A stretch of DNA of 64,000 nucleotides from a virus, in IMG/VR virus record IMGVR_UViG_3300032284_002843, positions 1 to 64,000 of that record. One strand, written 5' to 3'. Numbering within the stretch: the stretch's first letter is position 1; each line of letters opens with the position of its first letter. The notes below the pieces were generated by a model, which worked only from the letters and a program-made list of their open reading frames with translations, was not told where the DNA came from and searched no databases. This document shows, in pieces, positions 30,929 to 38,326 of the stretch. The position numbers and the translations under genes were made by a program.

Positions 30929-32379
30929 GTATCTATAATAGATTCGAAGTCTTTAAGCCTCTGCGGACTTTTAAGTCTTTGCAGAGCCTTAGCTTCGATC
31001 TGCCTAACACGCTCTCTGGTAACATTAAACTTCTTACCAATCTCTTCAAGAGTTGATTCGTCCATTGTACCAATGCCAAATCGCATTCTAATCACACGTT
31101 CTTCACGTGGATTCAAGTGTGATAGAACATTACTGATGACCTTAGTAATGTCATCTTGGTTAATCTTTTCAATGGTATCCATTGAGGCAGTGTCCTCAAT
31201 ATAATTACCAATGTTACCTTCCTCTTCGTCGCCGACAGGTGTTTCAATGGAAATTGGATCCTTTGCAACCTGCAACATCTTTTTTACCTTATCCTCGTCC
31301 ATACCACAAATTACTGCAAGCTCGGCATCGCTGGGCTCATAGCCTTTTGTGTTTACATGGTCCTTGATTGCCTTGTTAATCTTTTTAATAGCATCAATTA
31401 CATGGCTAGGAACTCGAATAATTTTATTCTGCTCGGTTGTAGCCTTGATAATGGCCTGCCTAATCCACCATGTAGCATAAGTGGAGAATCTATAGCCAAG
31501 CTGCCACTTAAACTTTTCAACAGCCTTTATCAAACCAATATTACCTTCTTGAACCAAATCAAGAATAGTTGTTGGATTGTTTTGATTGTATCTTTTAGCA
31601 ATGCTAACCACCAACCGCAAATTGCTGGTTACCATTCGTTGAATAGCCTCTTCTTTAACCTTGGCATGTCTACGTAGGTCTTTGACAACTTGGCGCAGTT
31701 CTTTTACTGTCATACCAGTTTTAGATTCAATTTCAGAAATCTTAATGTCACATTCTGCAATTTTAGCACCGTGTTTTGCCATAAGACTCTTGAACGTACT
31801 CTTTTCTTGAGCATAGAGATATGCTAGATTATCATTTTGCATATACAATGACAACCATTCTAAACGTTCAATTCCACAAGACTCGGCTAATCTTACCAAT
31901 TCACCATCTATGCTGGTCACTTGTCTGTTGTAAGCAATAACTTGATCCATTAAATGCGTGAGACTAGCGGGATTCAGCGGCAAATCGTTAAAAGCAGTAG
32001 TAAGCTGCTGTTTAATCTCAATATCACTAATATTCAAACGATATTGTTCGCAAAGAGTCTTAACTTTAATAAGTTGATCATTAAACTCCGTAGGAATAGT
32101 TTCATCGGCAGACAATTCAATATCAAATCTATCAACTGCATCCTGTGTGCTAGCCAACGCAGACTCAATCCAAGATGTCACAGTGTTAATAGTCAACGGG
32201 ATACCAAACAACCTATCAATGATAGCCTGTTTAGCCTGTTCAATGGTTTGACTAATTTCAATTTCTTGTTTATGCGTAAGCAGAGGTGCTTTGCCTACGT
32301 CTCTCAAATAAAGTTTTACTGGATCTTGATAGCCTTCTGTGTTTTTTACAGTCTTTTTCTGTTCTTTTGAACTACTCAT
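30925..32379 (-). CDS. rpoD: Primary-type RNA polymerase sigma-70 factor
   Basis: 484 aa with the full group-1 layout. Region 1.2 is at 18-50 (QDPVKLYLRDVGKAPLLT), a nonconserved insertion runs from 50 to 245, and region 2 is at 248-315 with YRFSTYATWWIRQAI in 2.4. Region 3 is at 320-400 with RVPSHVIDAIKKI, and the 4.2 helix-turn-helix is at 442-470 (STLEEIGKKFNVTRERVRQI). It should recognise -35/-10 promoters such as the many TTGACA-TATAAA pairs in this window. T4-like phages normally carry only a small late sigma (gp55, not seen here), so this is unusual. It may have come from a host. AGGAG precedes the ATG. Confidence 0.95.
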   Translation of the reverse strand: MSSSKEQKKTVKNTEGYQDPVKLYLRDVGKAPLLTHKQEIEISQTIEQAKQAIIDRLFGIPLTINTVTSWIESALASTQDAVDRFDIELSADETIPTEFNDQLIKVKTLCEQYRLNISDIEIKQQLTTAFNDLPLNPASLTHLMDQVIAYNRQVTSIDGELVRLAESCGIERLEWLSLYMQNDNLAYLYAQEKSTFKSLMAKHGAKIAECDIKISEIESKTGMTVKELRQVVKDLRRHAKVKEEAIQRMVTSNLRLVVSIAKRYNQNNPTTILDLVQEGNIGLIKAVEKFKWQLGYRFSTYATWWIRQAIIKATTEQNKIIRVPSHVIDAIKKINKAIKDHVNTKGYEPSDAELAVICGMDEDKVKKMLQVAKDPISIETPVGDEEEGNIGNYIEDTASMDTIEKINQDDITKVISNVLSHLNPREERVIRMRFGIGTMDESTLEEIGKKFNVTRERVRQIEAKALQRLKSPQRLKDFESIIDT

Positions 32380-32388
32380 TTCATACTC

Positions 32389-32956
32389 CTATACAATGTC
32401 AGCTACAGTAGCAGATTCTGTATTGTTGTCAAGTGGATATTTGACTTGTTTATCTCGTATTCTTTTAACCAACTCATCATGCTCTATTGGCGTATAATCT
32501 ATCTGCTCAACAGATACATTGAAATATTTTCCATGTTCAATTTCCAATGCATGAATATGTCCATGTACATTAGCCAATGCCCAATGAGGTACACTGTCAA
32601 TATGAACAGGAATATGAGTCAGCCACAATTTATCAACCTTCATACTTCCATGTATGCGATTAAAGTATTTCAAATAATCATTGTGATCAAAAATATCATG
32701 ATTGCCCATGATGAGACGCTTATCGCCATTCAATCTACCAAGTGTTGATAGAAAACGTCTGTTGATAACAACATCACCAAGATGATAAACCTTATCATCT
32801 GGACGTACAACATTGTTCCAACGTTGTACCATAATTTCGTCTACCTCTGCTGCACAGCTAAATGGTCTTAGAGGACTGCCATCTGGTCTCTTAAAAACCG
32901 TGCAGCACTTATCATGACCGAAAGTGTGTATCACTAACGTAGAAAATATTTCTCAT
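32389..32956 (-). CDS. Calcineurin-like metallophosphoesterase, +1 frameshift near start
   Basis: Motifs HLGDVVINRRFL, LIMGNHDIFDHN, LWLTHIPVH and NVHGHIHALEIEHG define a small calcineurin-type phosphoesterase of the T4-like phage group. The first motif, SDTHFGH, is split. The ATG at 32956, with an AAAGGAGG site seven bases upstream, reads MRNIFYVSDTHF up to TTT at 32921-32923. One extra C (32920) then puts GHDKC in the +1 frame, while the zero frame stops at TGA three codons on (CGG TCA TGA). A GTG at 32934 could start the second frame but would lack the metal-binding DxH. The gene ends with TAG, in frame with the sigma start downstream. Confidence 0.85.
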
Positions 32957-33782
32957 AGTGATGCCTCCTTTCTGTTATAAACTTTACACATATATCTTGT
33001 TCTATCCATTCTTTATTATAATTAAGTATTTTATCAAACAAATCAATGATTATTTTGATCTTTTTTTCTTGAGTTAGCTTACGATCTGTATAACCTTTCT
33101 GTATATTATTCCTATTTGAAATAAATTGTAGATTTGCCGGATGACGTAAAATTTCAGGTATAACATTAAACTCGTATCCAACTAATCGTGGTACAATATG
33201 ATCTCTAACATATCCATGTCTGTTTTTAAAAGAAAAAAATCCATAGCTATTAAGGCTAGTTATTTCTTCTTCTGTAAAAAAATCAACCATTGAGCCAATC
33301 CAGTTTGATCGAGTATGATATATTTCATATTCCGATTTCTCATTTATAGGAATCCAATATCCTAAATCTTCCATCTTTTGTCTAAATTTTATTTTATATT
33401 CATCTGTCCATTTATCTTTTGATTTTTGCCCAATAATTTTCTTTAACTCATGTGAATGAGGATGAGAATAACTTTCTTTCGTTCTATTTTTATGCATTTT
33501 TTCGACAACATCTTTAGGTAGCTGTTTCCCTCTATTTGCAGACCCAGATTTGTAACGATATTCATCATTAACAGTTGCTTTGACTAGAAAACTTTGTTTA
33601 GCTTTTTGTTCATCATTCCATTTATTGGCAAAGTTAGGATTATTTGAACCTACAAAATTTATAGAATGGGCGACACCCTTACATTTCCTAGAACAATACT
33701 TTGGCGGGCTAACGCCAATTTTGTTTGACCTATAAGTTGTTTTTTCTATGCCACAGATAGAACAAATATATGTTATTTTCAT
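32934..33782 (-). CDS. HNH homing endonuclease
   Basis: 282 aa. N-terminal zinc ribbon (CSICGIEKTT with YCSRKCKG), then NUMOD-like basic repeats (SANRGKQLPKDVVEKMHKNR), and a C-terminal HNH core GYVRDHIVPRLVGYEF followed by EILRHPANLQFISNRNNIQK. It is related to the endonuclease at 22677-23231. The start codon is preceded by a GGAGG site locked in a hairpin whose other arm lies beyond a TAAATA motif (see 33790-33813). Its 3' end overlaps the first codons and ribosome site of the phosphoesterase gene, suggesting insertion directly in front of that gene. Confidence 0.88.
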   Translation of the reverse strand: MKITYICSICGIEKTTYRSNKIGVSPPKYCSRKCKGVAHSINFVGSNNPNFANKWNDEQKAKQSFLVKATVNDEYRYKSGSANRGKQLPKDVVEKMHKNRTKESYSHPHSHELKKIIGQKSKDKWTDEYKIKFRQKMEDLGYWIPINEKSEYEIYHTRSNWIGSMVDFFTEEEITSLNSYGFFSFKNRHGYVRDHIVPRLVGYEFNVIPEILRHPANLQFISNRNNIQKGYTDRKLTQEKKIKIIIDLFDKILNYNKEWIEQDICVKFITERRHHYEKYFLR

Positions 33783-33789
33783 AGAGATA

Positions 33790-33813
33790 CCTCCTAGATA
33801 TTTACCTAGGAGG
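33790..33813 (-). promoter_or_regulatory. Hairpin masking the HNH ribosome site, with a late-type motif in the loop
   Basis: Arms CCTCCTAG and CTAGGAGG pair, burying the GGAGG eight bases before the ATG at 33782. The loop on the minus strand reads GTAAATA (33805-33799). A late start about six bases on would remove one arm and free the ribosome site. T4 I-TevI and gene e use this logic. Confidence 0.65.
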
Positions 33814-33843
33814 CATGTTCAAAATGGGTATCAGTTATAAAAA

Positions 33844-34026
33844 TTATGCAGCGTCGCCGTTTTTCTTAGCCTGTATCTCAGCTCTACGTGCCTTACTTAG
33901 CTTACCAAGTGCTCCTAGTGCCTTTCTGGCTCTGCTAGCAGCGGCCTTGACGCCTTTTTCTTCAAACTTAGCATGTTCTTCTAAATAAGCATTAAATTGA
34001 GCAACGATTTCTTCATGTGTACTCAT
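33844..34026 (-). CDS. Small basic histone-like protein, 60 aa
   Basis: Start at the ATG at 34026, with an AAGGAG site. An upstream in-frame ATG is less likely. MSTHEEIVAQFNAYLEEHAK is followed by FEEKGVKAAASRARKALGAL and a Lys-rich end. The Ala/Lys helix resembles small histone H1-like proteins found in T4-like marine phages. It may bind DNA, but no test is visible in the sequence. It directly follows the 48-aa gene. Confidence 0.6.
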   Translation of the reverse strand: MSTHEEIVAQFNAYLEEHAKFEEKGVKAAASRARKALGALGKLSKARRAEIQAKKNGDAA

Positions 34027-34027
34027 A

Positions 34028-34174
34028 TTATTCTCCTTTAAATTCTTTCTTAAACTTTTCAATTATCGCTTGTGCCTCAGTTGGACTTAAATTTCCAACA
34101 TCTATGTACCAAACCTTACGTTCAGGGATAACATCAGTTGTTTGGTTATCCAAATTAATATTTTGATCAGTCAT
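34028..34174 (-). CDS. Small conserved-looking protein, 48 aa
   Basis: ORF from the ATG at 34174 (GGGGG five bases upstream) to TAA at 34028. The C-terminal half ERKVWYIDVGNLSPTEAQAI resembles the V-W-Y-I-D-V-G-N-L-P motif present in T4-like portal proteins and short relatives. I cannot tell whether it is a functional miniature or an accessory subunit. It overlaps nothing and runs tightly into the histone-like gene (TAATATG). Confidence 0.55.
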   Translation of the reverse strand: MTDQNINLDNQTTDVIPERKVWYIDVGNLSPTEAQAIIEKFKKEFKGE

Positions 34175-34223
34175 GTTTACCCCCAGTTTTATATTCTAAT
34201 AATCATTTAGAAAAAATGCAATT

Positions 34224-34715
34224 TTATTGCTGATTCTTAATTTGAGCTATTTGAGCTATTTGAGCTTGGCCTCTAGTCCAGGCCGCAATACCTAAAATAA
34301 ATCCAAATGCGATATGTATAAATCCATTTTCTTTTAATGTAATAGGATTCCAATATTGTTCTTTGGTTAAGATTTGAAGTGCCATTACTTGATCTTTTTC
34401 TGGCATTTTTCTCGCAAGCTCAATGGCTTCAACTGGTTTTACAGTGGTCTTTTCAACCCATACTGGCATAACAATGAAATCAAATATGCATATTGCCATA
34501 TAAACAAATGCCATAGCTGGACGCCAATATTGTTTCATCCAACCTTCTTCTTGTTGGTCAATACCGCTGTCTACAATCTTTTTATCTATACCTGCCTGTG
34601 CTAATCCAACTTGCGCTTGTGCTTGTGCTGCAGCAGGATTTTGTGTGGCAACTATTACCTGAGGTCCATTATTCAAATTGACCTGTGTATCTATAGGTTC
34701 GTTATTTTCTGGCAT
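34224..34715 (-). CDS. Holin-like membrane protein
   Basis: 163 aa. YWRPAMAFVYMAICIFDFIV and NGFIHIAFGFILGIAAWT are two clear membrane spans around a helical loop. The W-R-P start of the first span and the charged end match the three-TM holin family used in phage and gene-transfer-agent release. The first about 50 residues are polar. It follows the two spanin-like genes on the same strand, completing a lysis cassette. It would form lesions in the inner membrane. Confidence 0.7.
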   Translation of the reverse strand: MPENNEPIDTQVNLNNGPQVIVATQNPAAAQAQAQVGLAQAGIDKKIVDSGIDQQEEGWMKQYWRPAMAFVYMAICIFDFIVMPVWVEKTTVKPVEAIELARKMPEKDQVMALQILTKEQYWNPITLKENGFIHIAFGFILGIAAWTRGQAQIAQIAQIKNQQ

Positions 34716-34772
34716 GTGTCATTACCTAATATATTAGTATTTAATGACACCGTGGATTTTTAAAAGTGTGTT

Positions 34773-35105
34773 TTAATTCTTGGTAATATTTTTGTAATAA
34801 ACAATAATTGCCTTTTGCTGTTCTATGTATCTCTTTAAATCAGCAAAATCAATCATTAATGCTTGATAATCCTCTGGACTAATAGCGATAATTGTAAATC
34901 GTCCATTGTTATTTTTACCTAATTCAGCAATAATTTGATTTACATTCTGTTCATTAATGATTTTCCAAGCAGGTGTAGCCATTTTTACAGGAGCAGGATC
35001 TGCTGGCTGAGACCAATTAACGTTAACAGGTTTTGTCTCTACATCTAGGGTTTCGGCACAGGCTGCAAGTAATAATAGGCTACCTAGACAAAATAATTTT
35101 TTCAT
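34773..35105 (-). CDS. Outer-membrane spanin-like lipoprotein (Rz1 type)
   Basis: 110 aa. The signal MKKLFCLGSLLLLAAC ends in a lipobox (LLAAC, Cys16), so the mature protein is a lipoprotein. The rest is hydrophilic, with a helix (FADLKRYIEQQKAIIVYYKN). Its start overlaps the stop of the coiled-coil membrane protein upstream (ATGA), the typical Rz/Rz1 arrangement. Together they would fuse inner and outer membranes at lysis, which points to a Gram-negative host. Confidence 0.75.
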   Translation of the reverse strand: MKKLFCLGSLLLLAACAETLDVETKPVNVNWSQPADPAPVKMATPAWKIINEQNVNQIIAELGKNNNGRFTIIAISPEDYQALMIDFADLKRYIEQQKAIIVYYKNITKN

Positions 35106-35509
35106 TTTTTTGCCTTATCTTGATCTGGTTGTGTTGCAGATTCAATACCACCAAATATAGCCTGAGTATCTTGTTGCATTTGTTGTTCTGTGGCTTGAAT
35201 ATTTTGACTGGCTTGAACAGGAATATTTGTTTTCATTATATTCCTAACCGTGTTTGTATAACTGCTATTAGATGCATTTTGTCTAAGCTGCAAGTCTAAT
35301 ATTGCAGCATTTTGCTTAACCGCTGCTTCTTGTAAGCCAGCAATGGTTTCTTTTTGTATTTTAACAGCATCTTCCAGTTTGGCATTGTTCTGTTCCAAAA
35401 CTTTTATTTGATTTTGGCTCCAATCCCAATAGAAATAGCCTGCTATACCTAATAGCGCAATTACAATACCTAAAGCTAAAATTATTTTAGATTCAATGGA
35501 TGAAAACAT
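35102..35509 (-). CDS. Inner-membrane spanin-like protein (Rz type)
   Basis: 135 aa. One N-terminal TM helix (IILALGIVIALLGIAGYFYW) is followed by a long heptad-rich coiled coil (QIKVLEQNNAKLEDAVKIQK and IAGLQEAAVKQNAAILDLQL) and a Gln/Thr-rich C-terminus. This is the layout of an i-spanin. It overlaps the lipoprotein gene by four bases. Confidence 0.75.
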   Translation of the reverse strand: MFSSIESKIILALGIVIALLGIAGYFYWDWSQNQIKVLEQNNAKLEDAVKIQKETIAGLQEAAVKQNAAILDLQLRQNASNSSYTNTVRNIMKTNIPVQASQNIQATEQQMQQDTQAIFGGIESATQPDQDKAKK

Positions 35510-35522
35510 ACACTATTTAGTA

Positions 35523-35780
35523 TTAATTATCATCATTTTTTACCAATTTTAGCATGGCCTGATAACATTCATATTGTGTAGCTACGGCTGGATTTTCTGC
35601 TCTAATCTTGGCTTCTGCTTCCATTTGTGTTTTATACTTTCTTACCCAATCAATAGCAGAGACGATATCGTTGTTAACAGTAATGTTCACCCGCGTTTTG
35701 TCGTAATCATTACTGGTGTGAATATAAAACCAATCATGCGGATACACATCTACTATTGTTCTGTTCACAAATTCAACCAT
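35523..35780 (-). CDS. Hypothetical protein, 85 aa
   Basis: Start at the ATG at 35780, with GGAGG four bases upstream, overlapping the previous stop by eight bases. VEFVNRTIVDVYPHDWFYIH, then a helical end (YKTQMEAEAKIRAENPAVAT). No family recognised. It belongs to the 36661-35523 series of overlapping small genes that leads into the lysis genes. Confidence 0.55.
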   Translation of the reverse strand: MVEFVNRTIVDVYPHDWFYIHTSNDYDKTRVNITVNNDIVSAIDWVRKYKTQMEAEAKIRAENPAVATQYECYQAMLKLVKNDDN

Positions 35781-36021
35781 TGGACCTCCATATTGATAAT
35801 TTATCTGCTTGTTCTTTTGTCTTAATACTATAAAAACTTTCGGCATAAGCAAGATTCAACAATACCATATGATCAGTATTATATATTTCGCAAATATGTC
35901 CAATAGATCCTGGTCCGTATGTCGAACGAAGAAACGGACTGTGTCTAATCTTATGCTGTTTGATAAAAATTCTTATGTCATTCAAATTTGAATGTATAAA
36001 AATTACATGTTTAGTCTTCAT
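35773..36021 (-). CDS. Hypothetical protein, paralogue of the central domain of 36011-36661
   Basis: 82 aa from the ATG at 36021 within the end of the upstream gene. IHSNLNDIRIFIKQHKIRHS, then GHICEIYNTDHMVLLNLAYA, align with IHGNLASMKQYMDQQSMRYS and FYICDIFTKEDAALLSFSYH in the neighbouring 216-aa protein. A duplicated domain of about 60 residues, function unknown. Confidence 0.55.
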   Translation of the reverse strand: MKTKHVIFIHSNLNDIRIFIKQHKIRHSPFLRSTYGPGSIGHICEIYNTDHMVLLNLAYAESFYSIKTKEQADKLSIWRSNG

Positions 36022-36661
36022 CTGTCCAGTCACTTTCATCTGCCTCCTCGATATGTTCGTCACCGTCACCTATATAATCATTCTTACCAGTAAACCAGCC
36101 AATCAGGGGTTTCAAAGCTGATTTAGCCTTAGCCAACATCTGCTGTTCCTTTTCATCATACCATTTATAATAATCTTCATTGCTTTGCAATATCCTGTAT
36201 TCATTATGATACGAAAAGCTTAACAGTGCTGCATCTTCTTTAGTAAAAATATCACATATATAGAACTCTGTGCCACACCCACCTGTTATCTTTCGAATCT
36301 TGCTATAACGCATACTTTGCTGGTCCATGTACTGTTTCATAGATGCTAAGTTTCCATGAATCAACAACCTAGCATAAGGCCCTTCAGATTTTTTTAGCCG
36401 TTCCCTATCCTCCTTGGTCAACGGCCGCAGCTCTGCTTCATTGTCGTCATTGATTGTAAGCAAACAATGTTTAAATTTGATGCTACCTTTGGTGTGGGGA
36501 TTATCACTTGTTTCTTTGGTACTCCACGGAATATTGGCATCAAGATGATTAATGTAAAAAGATTTTCCATTTGCCTTAATCGTCCACATAGGAATACTCG
36601 GATCCTCTAGGTGTTTCTTGTTAAAGTGGAAAACTGCTGTATCACATGCTAATTCAACCAT
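36011..36661 (-). CDS. Hypothetical protein, 216 aa
   Basis: Starts MVELACDTAVFHFNKKHLED. The middle (RLLIHGNLASMKQYMDQQSM onward) is shared with the 82-aa neighbour. The C-terminus is acidic (GDGDEHIEEADESDWTDED). No enzyme motif recognised. GGAG precedes the ATG. A terminator upstream (36694-36726) separates it from the suppressor tRNA unit. Confidence 0.55.
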   Translation of the reverse strand: MVELACDTAVFHFNKKHLEDPSIPMWTIKANGKSFYINHLDANIPWSTKETSDNPHTKGSIKFKHCLLTINDDNEAELRPLTKEDRERLKKSEGPYARLLIHGNLASMKQYMDQQSMRYSKIRKITGGCGTEFYICDIFTKEDAALLSFSYHNEYRILQSNEDYYKWYDEKEQQMLAKAKSALKPLIGWFTGKNDYIGDGDEHIEEADESDWTDED

Positions 36662-36693
36662 TTGTTTCTCCTTTCATGTTAAAAATGGCCAAC

Positions 36694-36726
36694 AAAAAAC
36701 CTGCAAGGCGAATAGCCGTGCAGGTT
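36694..36726 (-). terminator. Terminator after the suppressor tRNA
   Basis: Stem AACCTGCA / TGCAGGTT with an inner GGC / GCC pair, followed on the minus strand by TTTTTTG. It ends the CCA-adding enzyme plus tRNA unit. Confidence 0.85.
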
Positions 36727-36791
36727 CATCAAAATCAAACTAAAATAAATTAAAACCTAGTGCTCTTTTAACATCATAATCCTATTTAGTT

Positions 36792-36865
36792 TGGTGCTTC
36801 GTGTGAGATTTGAACTCACCTTCGCAGTTTTAGAGACTGCTGGTCCGCCACTGACCCAACGAAGC
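36792..36865 (-). tRNA. tRNA with anticodon CUA (amber suppressor)
   Basis: Perfect cloverleaf on the minus strand: acceptor GCTTCGT / ACGAAGC (7 of 7), D stem GGTC / GACC with loop AGTGGCG, anticodon stem GCAGT / ACTGC with seven-base loop CTCTAAA, T arm GTGAG-TTCAAAT-CTCAC, discriminator A, and encoded CCA. With U33 fixed, positions 34-36 are CTA, which reads UAG. The charging amino acid cannot be read from the sequence. The gene starts 14 bases after the CCA-adding enzyme and is followed by a terminator, so the two form one unit. Many genes in the window end normally at TAG. Confidence 0.93.
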
Positions 36866-36879
36866 GTATTGTTAATATA

Positions 36880-38061
36880 TTAGGTATAAACCGTGGTGTC
36901 AACCTTATCTAGCAACTGTTCTTTGGTAGCAGTATAGCCACTTTTAGCCCAGATGTGTTTCAACGCTTGGATAACTTTGCCATAATGCGGGCCAGGTTTC
37001 ATGCCCAGCTTCATTAAATCAAAGCCATTAACTGGAAACACAGGGATAGGCCATTCTGCCAAGACAGCTTGATCAAAGGCATCAATATCAAAGATTTTGG
37101 CCATTTTGCATACCCAATCTCGTCTAACGCCATCTACAGCCAACAAATAATAGGGATTAAAATCGGTTTTATACTGATGAGCCTCTACAAACTCAGCCCA
37201 ATCCTGTTCCTCTTTACTGGTTTTCCATTTCTTCAGCAGCTCTCTGGTGATTACGGGTCCATACAACGTATGCAGAATCGCAATAGGATCAGGCTCGCGG
37301 CTGTGCAGTCTTTCAGCGTTATAGATCCAGTCACATTCTGAAGGCAAATCAATAAATTCTGCAACATCATACTGATGGATTTGCAAAATCATTTTTGGAC
37401 CATATGGTCCTGCTAGAATCTGCCGGATCTCACTCCATACACGCTCACGGCTGATAGATTTTAAGCCAGCGGCATTAGCCATAATATGCTTGGCGTCAGC
37501 AGGATACTCCGTTCGATCACGTTCTGGATCAATGCCATACCTAGCACGGAACCTGAACCAACGAAGGATTCGTAGATAATCCTCTTTGATACGTTGATCA
37601 GCATTGCCAACAAAACGCACGCGATAATTCAGCAAATCATTATATCCGTCAAAGGGGTCGATCAGTACACCGTCGAAGGTAAAACTCATAGCGTTGATCG
37701 TAAAGTCACGCCTTGCGAGATCTTCCAACCAATCTCTCGTATATGCCACAGTGGCTCGCCTGCCGTCCGTTGCAACATCCAAGCGCAGGCTGGTGATTTC
37801 ATATACTCCACTGTCCAGTACCACCGTTATAGTACCGTGATCAATACCGGTGGGAATATGTCGAATGTCCGCATTTTGATAGATAGAGATCTGTTCAACA
37901 GGATCAGCGTCGGTGCAGAGATCAATATCCTTAGGCTGTTTACCAGCCAAGTGATCTCGCACACAACCGCCCACAAATCTCAAATCAAAACCTTGAGTTT
38001 GAAAGAGATTACGAAGATTCTGCAAATCTTGATTAAGTAACGGATCAATATTAAAAATCAT
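36880..38061 (-). CDS. cca: CCA-adding tRNA nucleotidyltransferase
   Basis: 393 aa, class II nucleotidyltransferase. RFVGGCVRDHLAGKQPKDID holds the GG and DxD catalytic motifs. RRATVAYTRDWLEDLARRDF and TINAMSF, then YLRILRWFRFRARYG, are the RRD-F-T and ERxxxE-region landmarks. It adds or repairs the 3' CCA of tRNAs. Its promoter is a TTGACA / TAAACT pair with the -10 six bases from the ATG. The suppressor tRNA follows directly, already with CCA encoded, so the enzyme's main use may be tRNA repair, for example after nuclease attack. Poly(A) polymerases are the main alternative. Confidence 0.93.
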   Translation of the reverse strand: MIFNIDPLLNQDLQNLRNLFQTQGFDLRFVGGCVRDHLAGKQPKDIDLCTDADPVEQISIYQNADIRHIPTGIDHGTITVVLDSGVYEITSLRLDVATDGRRATVAYTRDWLEDLARRDFTINAMSFTFDGVLIDPFDGYNDLLNYRVRFVGNADQRIKEDYLRILRWFRFRARYGIDPERDRTEYPADAKHIMANAAGLKSISRERVWSEIRQILAGPYGPKMILQIHQYDVAEFIDLPSECDWIYNAERLHSREPDPIAILHTLYGPVITRELLKKWKTSKEEQDWAEFVEAHQYKTDFNPYYLLAVDGVRRDWVCKMAKIFDIDAFDQAVLAEWPIPVFPVNGFDLMKLGMKPGPHYGKVIQALKHIWAKSGYTATKEQLLDKVDTTVYT

Positions 38062-38067
38062 GCCAGT

Positions 38068-38095
38068 AGTTTAGCATGATTTAACATGATGTCAA
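38068..38095 (-). promoter_or_regulatory. Early promoter of cca-tRNA unit, leaderless geometry
   Basis: TTGACA (38095-38090), 16-bp spacer with a direct repeat CATGAT, and TAAACT (38073-38068). Six bases then separate it from the ATG at 38061. Confidence 0.7.
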
Positions 38096-38116
38096 CCATT
38101 TGGGCAAGTTATTTTA

Positions 38117-38296
38117 TTACAGGTCCTCAGTCTCAAGACCATTGTTAATAGCACAGGAGTCGTAACCATCATCAAATCCCCGTTCATATACCTCCTCGAC
38201 CAGAGCCGCAATGCGATCTGTGGTTAGCATCTGATTACGGTGTAAATCAAAAAGTCGATCAACGATCTCATTAACATATTGATGGTTCTTCATCAT
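38117..38296 (-). CDS. Small acidic hypothetical protein, 59 aa
   Basis: ORF from ATG at 38296 (or 38293) to TAA at 38117. KNHQYVNEIVDRLFDLHRNQ, then VEEVYERGFDDGYDSCAINN. Helical and acidic. Nothing specific recognised. It sits between the cca promoter and the deoxyribosyltransferase-like gene on the same strand. No strong ribosome site is visible. Confidence 0.45.
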   Translation of the reverse strand: MMKNHQYVNEIVDRLFDLHRNQMLTTDRIAALVEEVYERGFDDGYDSCAINNGLETEDL

Positions 38297-38326
38297 ACCA
38301 TTATGATAGCAGATATTGGACGTTTG

